Shown here piece by piece: positions 26,638 through 37,468 of a stretch of DNA of 64,000 nt. The notes beneath the pieces were generated by a model that made no database searches, had not been told where the DNA came from, and saw only the letters and a list, made by a program, of their open reading frames with translations. Position 1 is the first letter of the stretch; every line of letters starts with the position of its first letter. Position numbers and translations under genes: made by a program. This DNA is from Diphasiastrum complanatum (taxonomy: Eukaryota > Streptophyta > Lycopodiopsida > Lycopodiales > Lycopodiaceae), in contig CM055105.1 of the NCBI GenBank assembly GCA_029204225.1, forward strand, positions 14,995,132 to 15,059,131, given 5' to 3'.

Positions 26638-26642
26638 AGAAG

Positions 26643-27541
26643 CAACAAAATGCCTCGGGCTGGAGATCAGAAGAGATCGAATAAAAGGCGAAATGCACTT
26701 GAGTCAGTCTGAATATGCCAAAAAAGTGCTGAAGCAGTACCACATGATGGACTGCAAAGAAAAGGCCATACCAATGATAACTGGATCCAAGCTGACAAAG
26801 CAGGATTGCGCGAAACCAGAAGAAAAAAAACAGAAGATGAAAGGTATACCCTACCAAAACCTAATCGGTAGCCTGATGTACATTACATTTGTACCAGACC
26901 CGATCTAGCTTTCTCTGTTTGTGCTTTAAGCCAATTCTCTTCCAATCCTGGCATGACACATTGGCAAATGGCAAAACGAATCCTACAATATCTAAAGGGT
27001 ATCCAAAATATGGGATTAACCTACAGAGTAGAAAATGAAAAAAAATGATTCGAGCTACACCACTACAATGATGCAAGCTGGGCGAGTTGCAAAGATGACA
27101 GCAAGTCCATAACTGGAGGATGTTCAATATCGTGCAGAACAACAATCAGCTAGATATGCAAGAAGCAAACCTTGGTAGCTCAATCCTCTTGCGAAGCTGA
27201 ATACGCTGTAGCTTCAAAGGTGGCAAATGAGGTAGTTTGGTTGCAAATCATGCTGGAGGCAATTGGGATACCACAAGGAGGACTATGCATGATGATGATA
27301 GATTCTCAAAGTGCCATTTACCTGTCCCATAATCCTGTCTTCCATTCCAAGACAAAACACATACCTTTGAAGTACCATCACATTTGAGATTTGATCTCGA
27401 AAGGAGAGCTCCAGGTCCAGTACATAAAGTCTGAAGACATGATTGTGGATCTGCTCACAAAGCCGTTCGACAAGCCACTCTTCGCAAAGAAAAGAAAGAC
27501 AATTGGATTAGACATGCAATGCTGCAAGATTAAAGAGGGAG
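26643..27541 (+). pseudogene. Copia reverse transcriptase end and RNase H (element A), polypurine tract
   Basis: The frame resumes with CLGLEIRRDRIKGEMHLSQ, YHMMDCKEKAIPMITGSKL and IPYQNLIGSLMY, the copia connection domain. RNase H follows: NDASWASCKDDSKSITGGC, LVAQSSCEAEYAVAS, MMIDSQSAIYLSHNPVFHS, KTKHIPLKYHHI and SEDMIVDLLTKPF. The catalytic D, E, D positions of copia RNase H appear to be kept. Stops and one frame change (near 26905) are present. A purine run (taaagagggag) leads into the LTR. Confidence 0.92.
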
Positions 27542-28247
27542 TGTCAAAAATTGTGAACTCCTGCAACTTTGCCGCGATGCGAAGCGAGGCGAAGGTCAAA
27601 CGACGAACAATTCGCGAAAGTCAACGTACCTCAAAAACCCTAAGACATGAAGCGAAGCGAAACTCGAAGGTCAAATAATTCGCGAAAGTCAAACATGCCT
27701 CCAGGACCAAAAGACACGACACGAAACGAAACGAAAAGAGAATGAAGGGAAATCTTTCGTGTTGCCAGTTGGCAGCTCAACGGGCATGGAGCTTTGAACT
27801 TCATGCTCAACTGAAGTAGTTAGCAATAACAGAGAGTAACTAGTTGATTAGCGTTAAGTACTCTTGCAATTCTCTGTTTAGCTATCTTGTAAACTCCACA
27901 CAGTGGAGATATAAACAATGTCTCTGGATCAAAAAATAACAGAAACAGAGAGAGAAACAACGAAATAGTTGTGCATGAAAGTCTGTCAATGAGCAAAACA
28001 CAACGAAAAAGAGCAGAGTGTCAAGTCACCAACGAGAGAGACACTGATCATTTCGCTCTTAAAAAAACAAACTGATAATACAGTTGCCCTCTCTTGTGCA
28101 TCTCCTTGTCGTCCGCTGTCTTAATTGCTAGAATGACTTCTAATCTGTGATCTGTAGTCGCGTGTCCAGGATTCTACAGGCTTCCGCATAAGAAAGTTCA
28201 AAAGAAACAAAATCGTTTGCGATACAACAAAACACCCGTTCGTGACA
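27542..28247 (+). repeat. 3' LTR of copia element A (706 bp)
   Basis: Begins TGTCAAAAATTGTG after the polypurine tract and ends TTCGTGACA, with TGTCA/TGACA inverted ends, followed by TGATT. A TATA-like gagatataaac lies at about 27908-27918. Its opening is rich in gcgaa repeats (gcgaagcgaggcgaagg). It is more complete than the 5' copy. Confidence 0.9.
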
Positions 28248-28275
28248 TGATTATTATTTTTCAACAACAAGGATC

Positions 28276-28858
28276 TTAAGCTTCCAGAACAATTATTTTC
28301 AAGAGGCTTCTACATGTTTCACTTTTTATTAACCAATTGCTTATTTCCTCTAGCCAATCCTCATCGAAATGTGGCATTTTCATCGGTGGTTTTCTTTCTG
28401 CATTTATATTTTTGTTTGCAATTTCTTCCCGAATGATTTTAGCATCAACTGGAGCTTGGACTTTTGGATTGATTTCTTGTTCTGGCTTGATTTTTGGTTT
28501 CTTGAACAAGTTGTTTGGTATATCTGACGCAATATTTCTATCTTCAAATATAATTCTTTTTCTTATGCTGAGTTGGAATGCTCGTCAAAATATCCCATAC
28601 TTCTTTTGAAGTGGAACAATTTGATACATGAGCTCTCTGAGTATCTTTTAGATTTAAGGATACAATGGCAAGAGCTTTGCCATCCTTTGCTTTCCATACG
28701 GGTATCAGTTTTGGTTTTGCTGGTCTGGCTATTGAATCGTTGACGTATCCCCATAGCTCCTTTTCGATCAGTATCATCCTCATCTTGAATTTCTACATGT
28801 GGAAATCATCTCCGTTGAAGTTATTGATCAAGTGGATCTGTGAGGTTGAAACTTCCAT
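28276..28858 (-). pseudogene. Copia gag (UBN2 type), element D
   Basis: The minus-strand start at 28858 reads MEVSTSQIHLINNFNGDDF, then HMWKFKMRMILIEKELWGYV, ALAIVSLNLKDTQRAHVSNC and STSKEVWDILTSI. This is the copia gag core (FxGxNFxxWKxxM, then AxxxIxLxLxDxxLxxV, TAKExWDxL). The frame breaks near 28544, and a further open frame (28276-28509; MKMPHFDEDWLEEISNWLI) follows before the border of copia element A. A primer site and 5' LTR lie just upstream. Confidence 0.85.
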
Positions 28859-28950
28859 GAAGATCGATTAATAGAGATTAAATCAGATATAAACTAGCTC
28901 TAAAATATGAACGTATTAGTTCTTTTAATCCTTGTAAATCCAAAACCATG

Positions 28951-30107
28951 CTCTGATACCACATTTAGAATGAATGATCAGGCTGCAGTGGAAATGAAGG
29001 TCGTGATCCCATCACCAACGAAAGAAAAACACAATGAAACGCGATAATATGATCTGGATAACTTAGAGAACGGAATGATAGAGTAGTTCTGATATGTGAT
29101 GTTAATGAGTATCAGCACATGTGTTGTAGACAATTGTAAAGAGAGATTGTAGGCATTTGAGATAGCCATGCAATTATCTGATACTGATATGCAAAACATA
29201 AAAATATGTGAAACAATTAGGCGTCTATGACAGCCATACATTTCTTCATTTATGGAGTACTTGACAGTAGAGAAGAAAGAATGAGAGGCATTCAAGCATT
29301 TACATGAATACAACTGATAAAAAAATAGCAATCATGTATAATGAGTGTTGTAGTAACAATGATCAAATCACAAGACAATAGCACTGAGCACGTGATCCTA
29401 CTTACAAAATCAAATGCCATGATATCCTTCAAAATACTCTTTACTCTCTCTATAATCTCTAACTCTGAGGAGTCAGATACCGTGAAGACCAATTTTGGTC
29501 GTTTGATCTCTGTCTGATTTCAATTGATACGATGGATATAAATCAATCTTGTCTCTACTCGTTCAGTTCCTTATATAGGTGTTGGATGATCTCATGCTAT
29601 TCAAAGGTTTAAAAGATCATTAACAGTTCTAGTAGTAGATCCGTAGATCGATTATTGGCGGAGCGTGAAGACGTAGACATGTTGTTGCGATGTGGTTGCA
29701 GCCGCATGTTGACCGCAATCGTTGACTTGAGGTGTTCCTTTGGTCAGTCCTCTTCCTAAGATACAGTTCATCCACTTCACATTGTGACTGCAGGCTAGAC
29801 TCGGGCGGTTCCTTGCGGTGCCTTGGGCGGTTGGCGGTTCCTCGTGTTATTCCGTGTAAATCTGTAGTATGTCGCATTCCTCGCATTCATTGGAAAAATG
29901 TCGCATTTCTCACAAAAACCTTTTGTTCTCGGGTGCTTGGAATGTTAAGTAGCAGACTTTGTCGCATTTTTTGCCTGTTGAAGATTGCATTAAAAATGCA
30001 AACTTGTGGGAAAAACAATTCATTTTTGCAGACTGCTTTGAGAGAGTGATTTACTTGAGTGAATTGGAGGGCAGTTAGAATGAGTAGGAGTGAGATTAAC
30101 TCCAACA
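28951..30107 (-). repeat. Primer site (28951-28962) and 5' LTR (28963-30107) of copia element D
   Basis: The minus strand carries a perfect TGGTATCAGAGC initiator-Met primer site about 90 bp before gag. The LTR would start at TGTTGGAGTTAATCTCACTC (30107) and contains a TATA box (cctatataaggaac, about 29568-29581). The start fits a canonical TG end; the 3' border has no clear CA. Confidence 0.7.
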
Positions 30108-30112
30108 CCTAC

Positions 30113-30640
30113 AAGGTTTGAAGTTCGTAATATTCCAGATTAACCAACAATACAATTGCCAAAAGCAGTGATATTGAAAGGAGGGAAGAATACAGGACCA
30201 ATGACGAAAAAGCAAGCCTAACAACATTATAACACGATTCTAAAATGGAAAAATCCATCACGAGATGTAGTTTTGATAGTTGATTCAAAAGTTGTACTGC
30301 TTTTATTGGATAAAGGGGAAGAGAACCTTGAAGATGATTCATCAAGTCAGAGTTCCAAGAAGTCCTCGTCTTCTCACAAGACTTTGGTCAAGAAAGCTAA
30401 ACGCAAAGTAAAAATTAATCCTTTTGAACAAGAGAAATAAGATGAAGTTCATTCAAGATATGCTGGAACATTTCAAATATTATACCCTTGATGATGTTGT
30501 GATCATGTTACCTAAAGCTCATCGTGAACCTGAAGATCAAGTGCCAGAATCAAAAAGTTTACGATGGACCTCAACCTATGAATCTTGTTGAACTAGGAGA
30601 AGTTGAGAAGATTGTTCAAGTTGGAATACAGAAACACCAA
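30113..30640 (+). pseudogene. Ty3/gypsy pol fragment (protease-RT linker), plus strand
   Basis: With frameshifts it reads PKAVILKGGKNTGPM, QHYNTILKWKNP, LLLDKGEENLEDDSSSQSS and YYTLDDVVIMLPKAHREPED. These match the linker of the gypsy element at 17600-18200 (PKAVILKGDRITGSM, HYNTVLKWENPP, TLDDVVIMLPKAHREPEE). It is a second, diverged copy of that family, cut off on both sides, abutting the copia element D LTR. Confidence 0.85.
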
Positions 30641-30686
30641 TGATTGTGGAATCATGGCAAATTTTTCCCAAGAGAGTTGAGCATGC

Positions 30687-31401
30687 ATGGCTGACACCAC
30701 TTTACTCTCTTCTCAACTTCATTATTATTATGGGACAATCAATGATATCCTCGAAGTTGGATTTAGACAATTCAGCTTTTTCATATTTGTTGTCAAATGG
30801 TTCAAAGATATTTGCAATGGTCCCAATGCAACTGTGAGAAAATATGAGAGTGGTTATTTTGCCATTGACTCCACCAAGCTTTGGATAGATCATATCGATA
30901 CATTTGTTTTTCTTCAACAATGTGAGTAGGTACATATGTGTTCAAGTAGTTAATGCTCTTTTTATGTCAAAATCAATTGTTTTCAATATAAAAAAATTGT
31001 ATATTGTGTGTATACCCAAGCAATTGTAACATAAATACTAATTATGAGTCAATGTTTATGGTAAAATCGATCAATTACAGGTGGTCTTTCACCTCGACCG
31101 TTTAGATCCCAGATGGTGGTACGTGATTCAAGTTGCTTCATCAAAGTAAAGAATTTTTGAGGTTAGAGATGTCATGGAGAACATGGTGCTGTCAAATGAT
31201 GTACTTGAACAAGATCGTGATGATGAAGTCGATGACACATTTTCCCAAGATGTGCATGCTTCACAAGCAGTTGATGATATTGAGTGTGATGCATCATCAT
31301 CGGATGGATCGAAGTTGCACAACACAGCTTCTCGATCGTTCTCATCACATCATCGCCATCAGCTTGTGAAGATCAACTTATTAATAACGAAGCTATTATA
31401 A
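30687..31401 (+). pseudogene. CACTA (En/Spm) transposon ORF fragment with DUF4216, one intron
   Basis: Exon 1 contains LHYYYGTINDILEVGFRQF, VKWFKDICNGPNATVRKYES and GYFAIDSTKLWIDHIDTFVF. This is the DUF4216 pattern (YYGxIxDIxEL, CxWF, GFxxVDxxK) of proteins encoded next to TNP2-type transposases. A GT..AG intron fits at 30930-31080. Exon 2 gives VVFHLDRLDPRWWYVIQVAS, the expected DPxWxxVxxV end, then an acidic tail (SNDVLEQDRDDEVDD). A stop just before the intron (CE*) and another after VASSK show decay. No transposase catalytic domain or CACTA terminus was found. Confidence 0.75.
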
Positions 31402-32548
31402 TAGGACATATCTGGGTAGAACTAGAGATAGAGACTCGTTTGGTTTGCGGATTTGTCGCATGATGATGTGACAAATGATAACAAAGAATTAGCAACTGAA
31501 TAATAAATCAAACAAAAAGTTGATGCATGTGAGTACATAAATTGTGATCATGATATTGTTGTGATACATTATTTTCTATTTTCACTTGTGTCTATGGTCT
31601 CTAAAGTTGATAAATAATGAAATTCAATGTGTTAATAAACAACAATCTTAAAAAATACCATCCATTTTCAGTTTGTAACATTCCGAGGCTTGTATCAAGG
31701 TGTCTTTTTTATATCAATGTCGGTATTATCCTCGGTTAGTAGAGTATTTTGGAATGTCTATGGTCTCCCTCCTTATAACCCTTCTTATAACCCTCCTTAT
31801 AACTTTCAATTAGCAGGTATTTTTGAAATGTCTTTGGCCTCCTTATAACCCTCCTTATAAGTCTCTTAAAAACATGTTTAAATTTGCAAGGCTTATACCG
31901 AGGACAGCCTACGGACCCAACGCTCGAGCTTTCCACTTGCCCCGCGTCTCTTTGTCGATTCGTCTTTCAAAAAAATGCTCAAAAAAAGTTCTAGAAATCA
32001 CGCGTCTTGTTGTAGTGAAGCAAGACCACTAGGCTTTGAAAAAATTAGGGAGGAGGTAGAGGTACTGGCGGAGATGGGTACCACAATAGCCAAGGGAAAA
32101 GTCAAGTGCTGAGTCCTCTAGGCTGGAGCAGTTGGGAGCAGTATGCAAGCGGCCAAGAGCAGGGAGGCAAGAGTCCAGAAGAGAACGCTCATTTGTAGTT
32201 ATGTTAGAAGGAGGGAGAATCTAGCAAGGGGGCACATGGATAAGTTGATGAAGCATGGTAAGGCCTATACAAGCCAAGGCAAGGGATAGGCTGGGCAGGT
32301 GAGAACAAAAGAGGGGAGAGGAAGCTCATTTGAAGTTATGTTAGAAGAAGGGAGAATCTAGTAGGAGGGGGCGCATGGATAAGGTGATGAAGCGTGGTAA
32401 GGCCTATACAAGCCGAGGCAAGGGACAAAGGCCGTGCAGGTGAGAACAAAATAGGGGATAGGAACCTGGGGGGAGAGAGAAGTGGTCAAGATAGGCTCAT
32501 TAGGGAGAAGAACGACCATGTCTAACCAACGAAGAAGACAACAAAATG
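31402..32548. other. No gene recognised; local repeats
   Basis: Contains tandem copies of ccttataaccctccttataa around 31768-31865 and a two-unit tandem repeat of period about 137 bp (32187-32323 and 32324-32455, gctcatttg-agttatgttag...). No protein family is seen. Confidence 0.55.
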
Positions 32549-32860
32549 TCAGGAAGTCAAAAGCAAGTTTTCTAAGAACAAAGGGCCCCTTAAAGTGAAA
32601 GGAGTAGCCACAAGAGTAGCTTTGGGAATGAAGGAAGCGGGAGGCCGAAGAATCGGAGAAACAATAACATCAAAGGCCATAAAGGCTAGAAGAAGGGAAT
32701 GCCAATGCCGAGAAGGGTGGACAAGGGAGGAGAGGTGACGAAGCACTAAGAACCTATTTTGAAGGGCAAGGTTAGGAATGCCAAGGCCTTTCATTAGGTG
32801 TAGTAGCAGACTGCGACCTGACCAGGAAATGAAGGGCCGCTTGCTGTGCAGCTCAAAGGA
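32549..32860 (-). pseudogene. LINE-type reverse transcriptase C-terminal fragment
   Basis: The minus strand reads LLLHLMKGLGIPNLALQNRF and VLRHLSSLVHPSRHW. The KGLGIPNLxxxNRxL block is typical of the region just after the reverse transcriptase domain in plant non-LTR retrotransposons. Nothing upstream on the same strand continues the domain, so it is a short relic. Confidence 0.55.
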
Positions 32861-32953
32861 AGCCTATATAAAGTGAGATCTCTTTTTATTTTTGCCAGAA
32901 GAAAGTACACGCCAAGTAGTCATGAATAGGAAGTCATTTAATGCTACGAATTA

Positions 32954-32981
32954 GGTAGCGGGCGTGAGTAGGCCCGCTACC
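32954..32981. other. Perfect 10-bp GC-rich hairpin
   Basis: ggtagcgggc, an 8-nt loop (gtgagtag), then gcccgctacc. A near-perfect palindrome (ttcaattgaa core) follows at 33089-33111. The surroundings are unusually GC-rich for the window. Confidence 0.6.
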
Positions 32982-33290
32982 CTGTGTAGTAGGCAACCTT
33001 CAAGCACTGAGCCGCCCTGCGGCGAGGTGCGTTGAAGGCTACTTTTACATGGTAGCAGGCCTGCTCACGACTTGCTGTCGGGCGTAATTGGCCCTTCAAT
33101 TGAAGGCCAATTAAATATGAAGAAATACTCTGATGCGTTTATTCATAGAAAAAACTAGTAGGTACATTGATGAAAAAGATATATACACCCTTAAGGGGAA
33201 ATTTAAGCAAAAGTAAGCTCAAACAAGAGCGAAGCTTGCAGTAAAGATAAGATTAATCCAAATCCTTGCATTAAAATAAAAGTGCATAAA

Positions 33291-34241
33291 CTATGATGAT
33301 GTCAGTGAGAGTCTGCCAACTGACTGCAGCAGATCAGAAAAGTGAAGAGGTGGTGAGTCGGCTAATGAAGGGAGATGAGAAGTAGCAGACCCAACCCCCG
33401 TCGCCCGTTGCAGGATTGATAGGGCCTGTGCACGTTGCAGGGCGATGAAAATACGTTGTTTGAAAGAAGCCATGAGAATAGAACCAGGAATACCTTGACG
33501 TTCCGTCGTTTTATGAGAACACACGGGAAGAAAATCCTCAAAGCGTCGATGTAAGGTGCCATAACGCAATTGCCAAGGGAAGGAAAGCATCAGTGGGGTG
33601 CCTGTCGGAGTAGTTTTTTTACTTCTCTTGCGCTGCCACGCCTGCCGCTTCTCCTAGTGTGAAGGCAAAGCGAGGCAGTAGGTCACCACGCGTGGGTTCA
33701 ACAACAACAACATCTGCCAAAGTACGAAGCCCATCCCGAGAGAGGACAATGTCAACACGCCTGCGGGGAGAGTGGGACACAATAGAAGGAAGGACATGAG
33801 ACTGCTCTTTGAGGACATGGAATCCTCCATCTTTGGCTATAGCGGACGCTGCATCTCTGACAACATCATGCGTAGCTGCGCGCTCACTCCCAGAAGGACA
33901 TCAGAGGAGGTGGATAGCAAGAGCATCAATAAGGTGCCCACAAGAGCATCAATAGGGTGACCACAAAGACACCTGGAGAGACCCAAGACCGAAGGATGAG
34001 GTAGCCCCAAGCCAAGGCGAAGATCAGTGGTGAAGATGGCCGAAGACAACCGAAAGGAAGGAATGACAGGCCGAGCTGACAACCAAGCCCCCACACCTGG
34101 ACCCGCACAAGAAAGAAGACGAGCTCGATGCAATGCTGAGAGAGCCTCAAAGAGCATGCTGGAAAGAGTTTGCTTGTGCACGCGCTCCAAGAGGGTCCCT
34201 TGAAGGTGATCTGAACACATATGTTCAGAGCTTATGAACAT
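33291..34241 (-). pseudogene. Non-LTR retrotransposon C-terminus with CCHC knuckle and restriction-like endonuclease-like tail
   Basis: Minus-strand order: ARLLSCAGPGVGAWLSARP, TDLRLGLGLP, then a CxC...H....C knuckle spanning frames (RCLCGHPIDAL, then HLLC). THDVVRDAASAIAKDGGFHV and EQSHVLPSI follow, then RRRVDIVLSRDGLRTLADVV and VVEPTRGDLLPRFA. The final part (YGTLHRRFEDFLPVC, LMASFKQRIFIALQRAQAL) continues the family pattern. The knuckle followed by RxxVDxV...DVVVVEPTR resembles the restriction-like endonuclease end of early-branching LINE-type elements. Several frameshifts are present. The exact clade cannot be decided by eye. A small duplication (agcatcaata-ggtg, about 33924-33960) causes one frame change. 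Confidence 0.6.
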
Positions 34242-34673
34242 TCAACATCTGTCCGTTGTCACTCCTCATGCCAATGTCCTTTGTCACTCCTCATGCCAAT
34301 TACGGTCCCTACCTCCTTAACTACCTGATGCATATTGTGAATAAGGTTGATCCTAGATCCTCATTGGACACGACAGGTTTGATAGGCAATCGACCGCCTC
34401 GATCTCGAATTCTCGAGGTTTACCCATCGAGGTTACCCTTATTAGATGCATACGTGCATGCACAGTGTTTGTGAAGCATAGGTTGCCCCCCGTGTGATAG
34501 AATCATCTCCTCTTTGAATGTTGTTTGATCAAAGCATGTAAAATTCATTCCCGCAACGCGATAGGTGCAATCTAGGATCGATTGCAGTTCGTTTTCTGGT
34601 TTTGTTCTCGATAGCTTTGCCAGAATTCAGGAGAGCGGACAGGTATCGTTACTAGCTTCATCGAGTGCTATAA

Positions 34674-35201
34674 GTGGGAAAATTTCAATTGACGGAATCC
34701 AACATGCAGACGATCTTAGTGACAATCGCAACAACAGCTTCTCGAGGTTCCAAATTTTGTACTTTGTCGTGGATGCTGATTATTTTATTGCTTTTGTCAT
34801 TACAAGTCCGGCTCACGGTAGCAGCGCAGCCGTCTGCGCATGAGAAACTGAAATCTTATGGGTTCCCAGCAGGTCTCTTACCCGATACGGTCGTGGATTA
34901 CTCTCTGCAGGAAGATGGAAGCTTTGTTGTCCACCTGAGGAGCAAGTGTGCAGTGACCTTGCGAAAGACTTATCATGTTGCTTACTCTTCCACCATCACT
35001 GGGATGCTGGAGTCTGGATCCCTCAAGGGACTTACGGGCATCAATGTCAAGGCCTTTAAAGTTTGGTGGCTGATCAGATCAATTCGTGTGAGCAACAACA
35101 ATCTCATTTTTGAAGTGGGAATCATGAGTGCCAAGTTTCCTGTCGAGAATTTTATTGAAAGCCCTGGATGCAGTAAGGTTCCATTGGTGACGTGGATGTA
35201 A
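34674..35201 (+). CDS. DUF538 family protein, secreted
   Basis: An uninterrupted 175-codon frame. A hydrophobic segment (WMLIILLLLSLQVRLTVAAQ, residues about 33-52) looks like a signal peptide or anchor. Initiation at the second Met (34704) would place it nearer the N-terminus. The rest is a full DUF538 domain: EKLKSYGFPAGLLPDTVVDY, DGSFVVHLRSKCAV, YSSTITGMLESGSLKGLTGI, VKAFKVWWLIRSI and IMSAKFPVENFIESPGCSKV. DUF538 is a plant-specific lipocalin-like/BPI-like fold with poorly known roles, including stress-related ones. Length and motif order match complete single-exon members. It is the only apparently intact host gene in the window and lies between retroelement remnants. Expression cannot be judged from the sequence. 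Confidence 0.88.
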   Translation: MGKFQLTESNMQTILVTIATTASRGSKFCTLSWMLIILLLLSLQVRLTVAAQPSAHEKLKSYGFPAGLLPDTVVDYSLQEDGSFVVHLRSKCAVTLRKTYHVAYSSTITGMLESGSLKGLTGINVKAFKVWWLIRSIRVSNNNLIFEVGIMSAKFPVENFIESPGCSKVPLVTWM

Positions 35202-36690
35202 AGTGCACTCTTGCGTTAATAGTTCATCTATTGGATTGAAACTGCAGCATCTTCTGTGCTTTCTGGGTATGGATGCTCGTTTTATGCATTTTAATTCTGA
35301 TTCCAGAAATTTGCAGTTAGATACATTGTCCAATTGTTTCTGTAGTCATGAACCTGAAGGTGGATTTAGAGAGAGATTATTTGAAAGAGACTTCCATGTA
35401 TTGGGTAATGGCCTTTTAGTGACTTTTTCGATGGGTTCAGTGCCTATCAATAATGGCTCGTTTACTAGTCTCATCTATGCATCTTTAAGGGTCATAATCT
35501 ATCTTCTCAAATGTTTTTACACGTGTCCCTTCCATGAGCACAATGTTCTCTCTTCTCAAAGGTTTGAACGCCCCTTTCATGAGCAAGATGTTCTTGTGAA
35601 AATCTCATTATAGCCTTTAAGATCTCATGATAAGCTCCCCAGAAAAGGTGAGGGCACTTGCGAAGCTCATACAATTGTTCAATGCTTTGTGGTGAACGTT
35701 GGCTTCATGGTCCAGAGAACAAGGACTCAACTCATTTTTTTTTTTATGAATCTCAACCTTTGCAACATATAACGCTTTTCGAAGGAATCTAAACCTTTTA
35801 CCTCGAGGTACATAATAATGTGGATTGACAATGATGATTTTTAGAATGTTGATCATTGATTTACTTTAAAGATATAGTTTTGTGTGTGCTATGATATACC
35901 ATTAATCATTTATAGAGCAATAAATGTGTGGGGCACCAAACCACCAGCAATGCTAGGCCTTATATACTCACTTTAGTACCAAACACATTTTATGGTGCTA
36001 ATGAATTGGAATAAACATCACTGCATTCAACACACATACGGACATTAATCTCAAATGCATATTGATGATTGTTTTTTGGTATATTTGTTGGACACATACT
36101 TTTTGAAGTCTTTAGGAGCTATCAAAAATATGCTCTCTAGTGGTGTGCAAATCATACATTGTAGATGTTTGTTTCTCATGACCTTTTTGGGAAATGCTAT
36201 TCCATATGCACAACATTTTGGGTGCACAATACAATTTCATAATCACACACATTGCATATGCATAGGTATATCTAGTTTCATCATATATAATCCAACCTTT
36301 AGAATTTTACATAGTTTCTCATCTCTATGTAGCAACATATAATATTAGTATCTGCTCTCTAATAAGTCAAATCATGGATGTCCATTAATATTTGGAACTC
36401 AAATAAAATGATTTAACTCTCTACTAAATAACCTTTTCAAATTAATGAAACTTATAGGCTCTATTGTTGGGATGATGGATATATGCTAGACATATATCTA
36501 CGTTGAGTGGCAACATCGAGCTCGTATATGTTATGTAAAGTCCACTAATACTAATCTTGGTATCTAAAGAGAGTAAGTGAATCCTCACTAAAACTTATGC
36601 TATTCAATGAACCATGCTATTGTCAAAGCATTACTTTTCACTGACTTAAAAATACATTGACAACTTCACTTTTGAATTAACTAAGTGAAT
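35202..36690. other. DUF538 3' flank, no gene recognised
   Basis: AT-rich. It holds a short duplicated segment (ccatgagcacaatgttctct and tcatgagcaagatgttct, about 35532-35596). No family is recognisable on either strand. Confidence 0.55.
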
Positions 36691-36776
36691 ATTGAATAGA
36701 AACATATATTCCAAGCAGGTTATCCAACGCGAGATACCTACAGCCAACCAAATTTGGCCTCTGTCGTCTGACTCTT

Positions 36777-37468
36777 TGGTTGCACCATGGGTTCAGGCAG
36801 CCGGGCCCCTTCTCGAAGCAATGGGCATGTACCTGGCGATTTTTTTTCCTCCGCAATGGCATATGCCACATGGGACGAAGTGAAATCTCATTTCCACATA
36901 GTGTATGAGGGTACCACGTACAAGGTACGAGTCAACACTAACTCCATGGTCACCCTCGGGATTGTCTCTGGTGATCGACCACCAATCTCCCACCGTTGAG
37001 CCAAAAATATCATCAAACCCTATGTGACACCACTCGCTCTAGAAATCCAAGTCAAAACTAACAATGGTTATTTGATAGAAGCTATCAATGACCGCACCAT
37101 CCAAGCCGCTGCTCACCTGTTGAACAACTTCCTGGTTGTGTCAACTTTCTGAAAAGACCGCATTCAGTCCACCCTCCTGAGCCAAATCCTGGAATCCTTT
37201 ATAGAATTTTTGAGTACCTCAGTTGTGCCTTATGCTGACATACCTGCCTCCTTAATGAGCTTTCCATTGCTATCAAGCCCAACACGAGCGATCACCGCTG
37301 GCCCCCTACTTTGTAACTTCACCTGCGCACTCCTGTCGAGCCCACGAATATCACATCCGCCTACCAACTCTTGGGAACCTTTGTCTAGGATGCGTTAGCG
37401 ACCAGAACTCTACTGGACGACCAAGTATTGGAACTACTGAGAATAGGAGTAGTTCAAGGGGGGAAGAA
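36777..37468 (+). pseudogene. Accessory ORF N-terminal domain (second copy) and polypurine tract
   Basis: Starts MGSGSRAPSRSNGH and contains EVKSHFHIVYEGTTYKVRV and IQAAAHLLNNFLVVSTF*KD. These match THKVRVIEAALAALGI and IHAAAQLLNNFLMVGNLKKD of the accessory ORF at 11875-14240. Later frames give NELSIAIKPNT against GELKRAIKANT. The match ends near 37400. An unrelated stretch (LLDDQVLELLRIGVVQGG) then leads to the polypurine tract aaggggggaagaa (37456-37468). The coiled-coil and C-terminal parts are missing here. Confidence 0.7.

Larger units (their letters stand above)
10379..28247 (+). mobile_element. Ty1/copia element A, rearranged and carrying two nested insertions
   Basis: A truncated 5' LTR (10379-10800), integrase (10801-11414), reverse transcriptase (22743-23628 and 26643-26900), RNase H (to 27530), a polypurine tract (agagggag, about 27533-27540) and a 3' LTR (27542-28247) lie in order on the plus strand. 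The 5-bp sequence TGATT precedes the 5' LTR (10374-10378) and follows the 3' LTR (28248-28252), a convincing target duplication. The coding region between the LTR and integrase (primer site, gag, protease, integrase start) is deleted: the LTR breaks off at 10800 and integrase begins at once. The frame is interrupted at 11415-22742 and at 23629-26637 by other elements, and many stops are present. Confidence 0.88.

Noticed and set aside
32100-34240. Organellar DNA insertion suggested by higher GC content
   Set aside because: No chloroplast or mitochondrial gene, rRNA or tRNA sequence is recognisable; the coding remnants are LINE-like.
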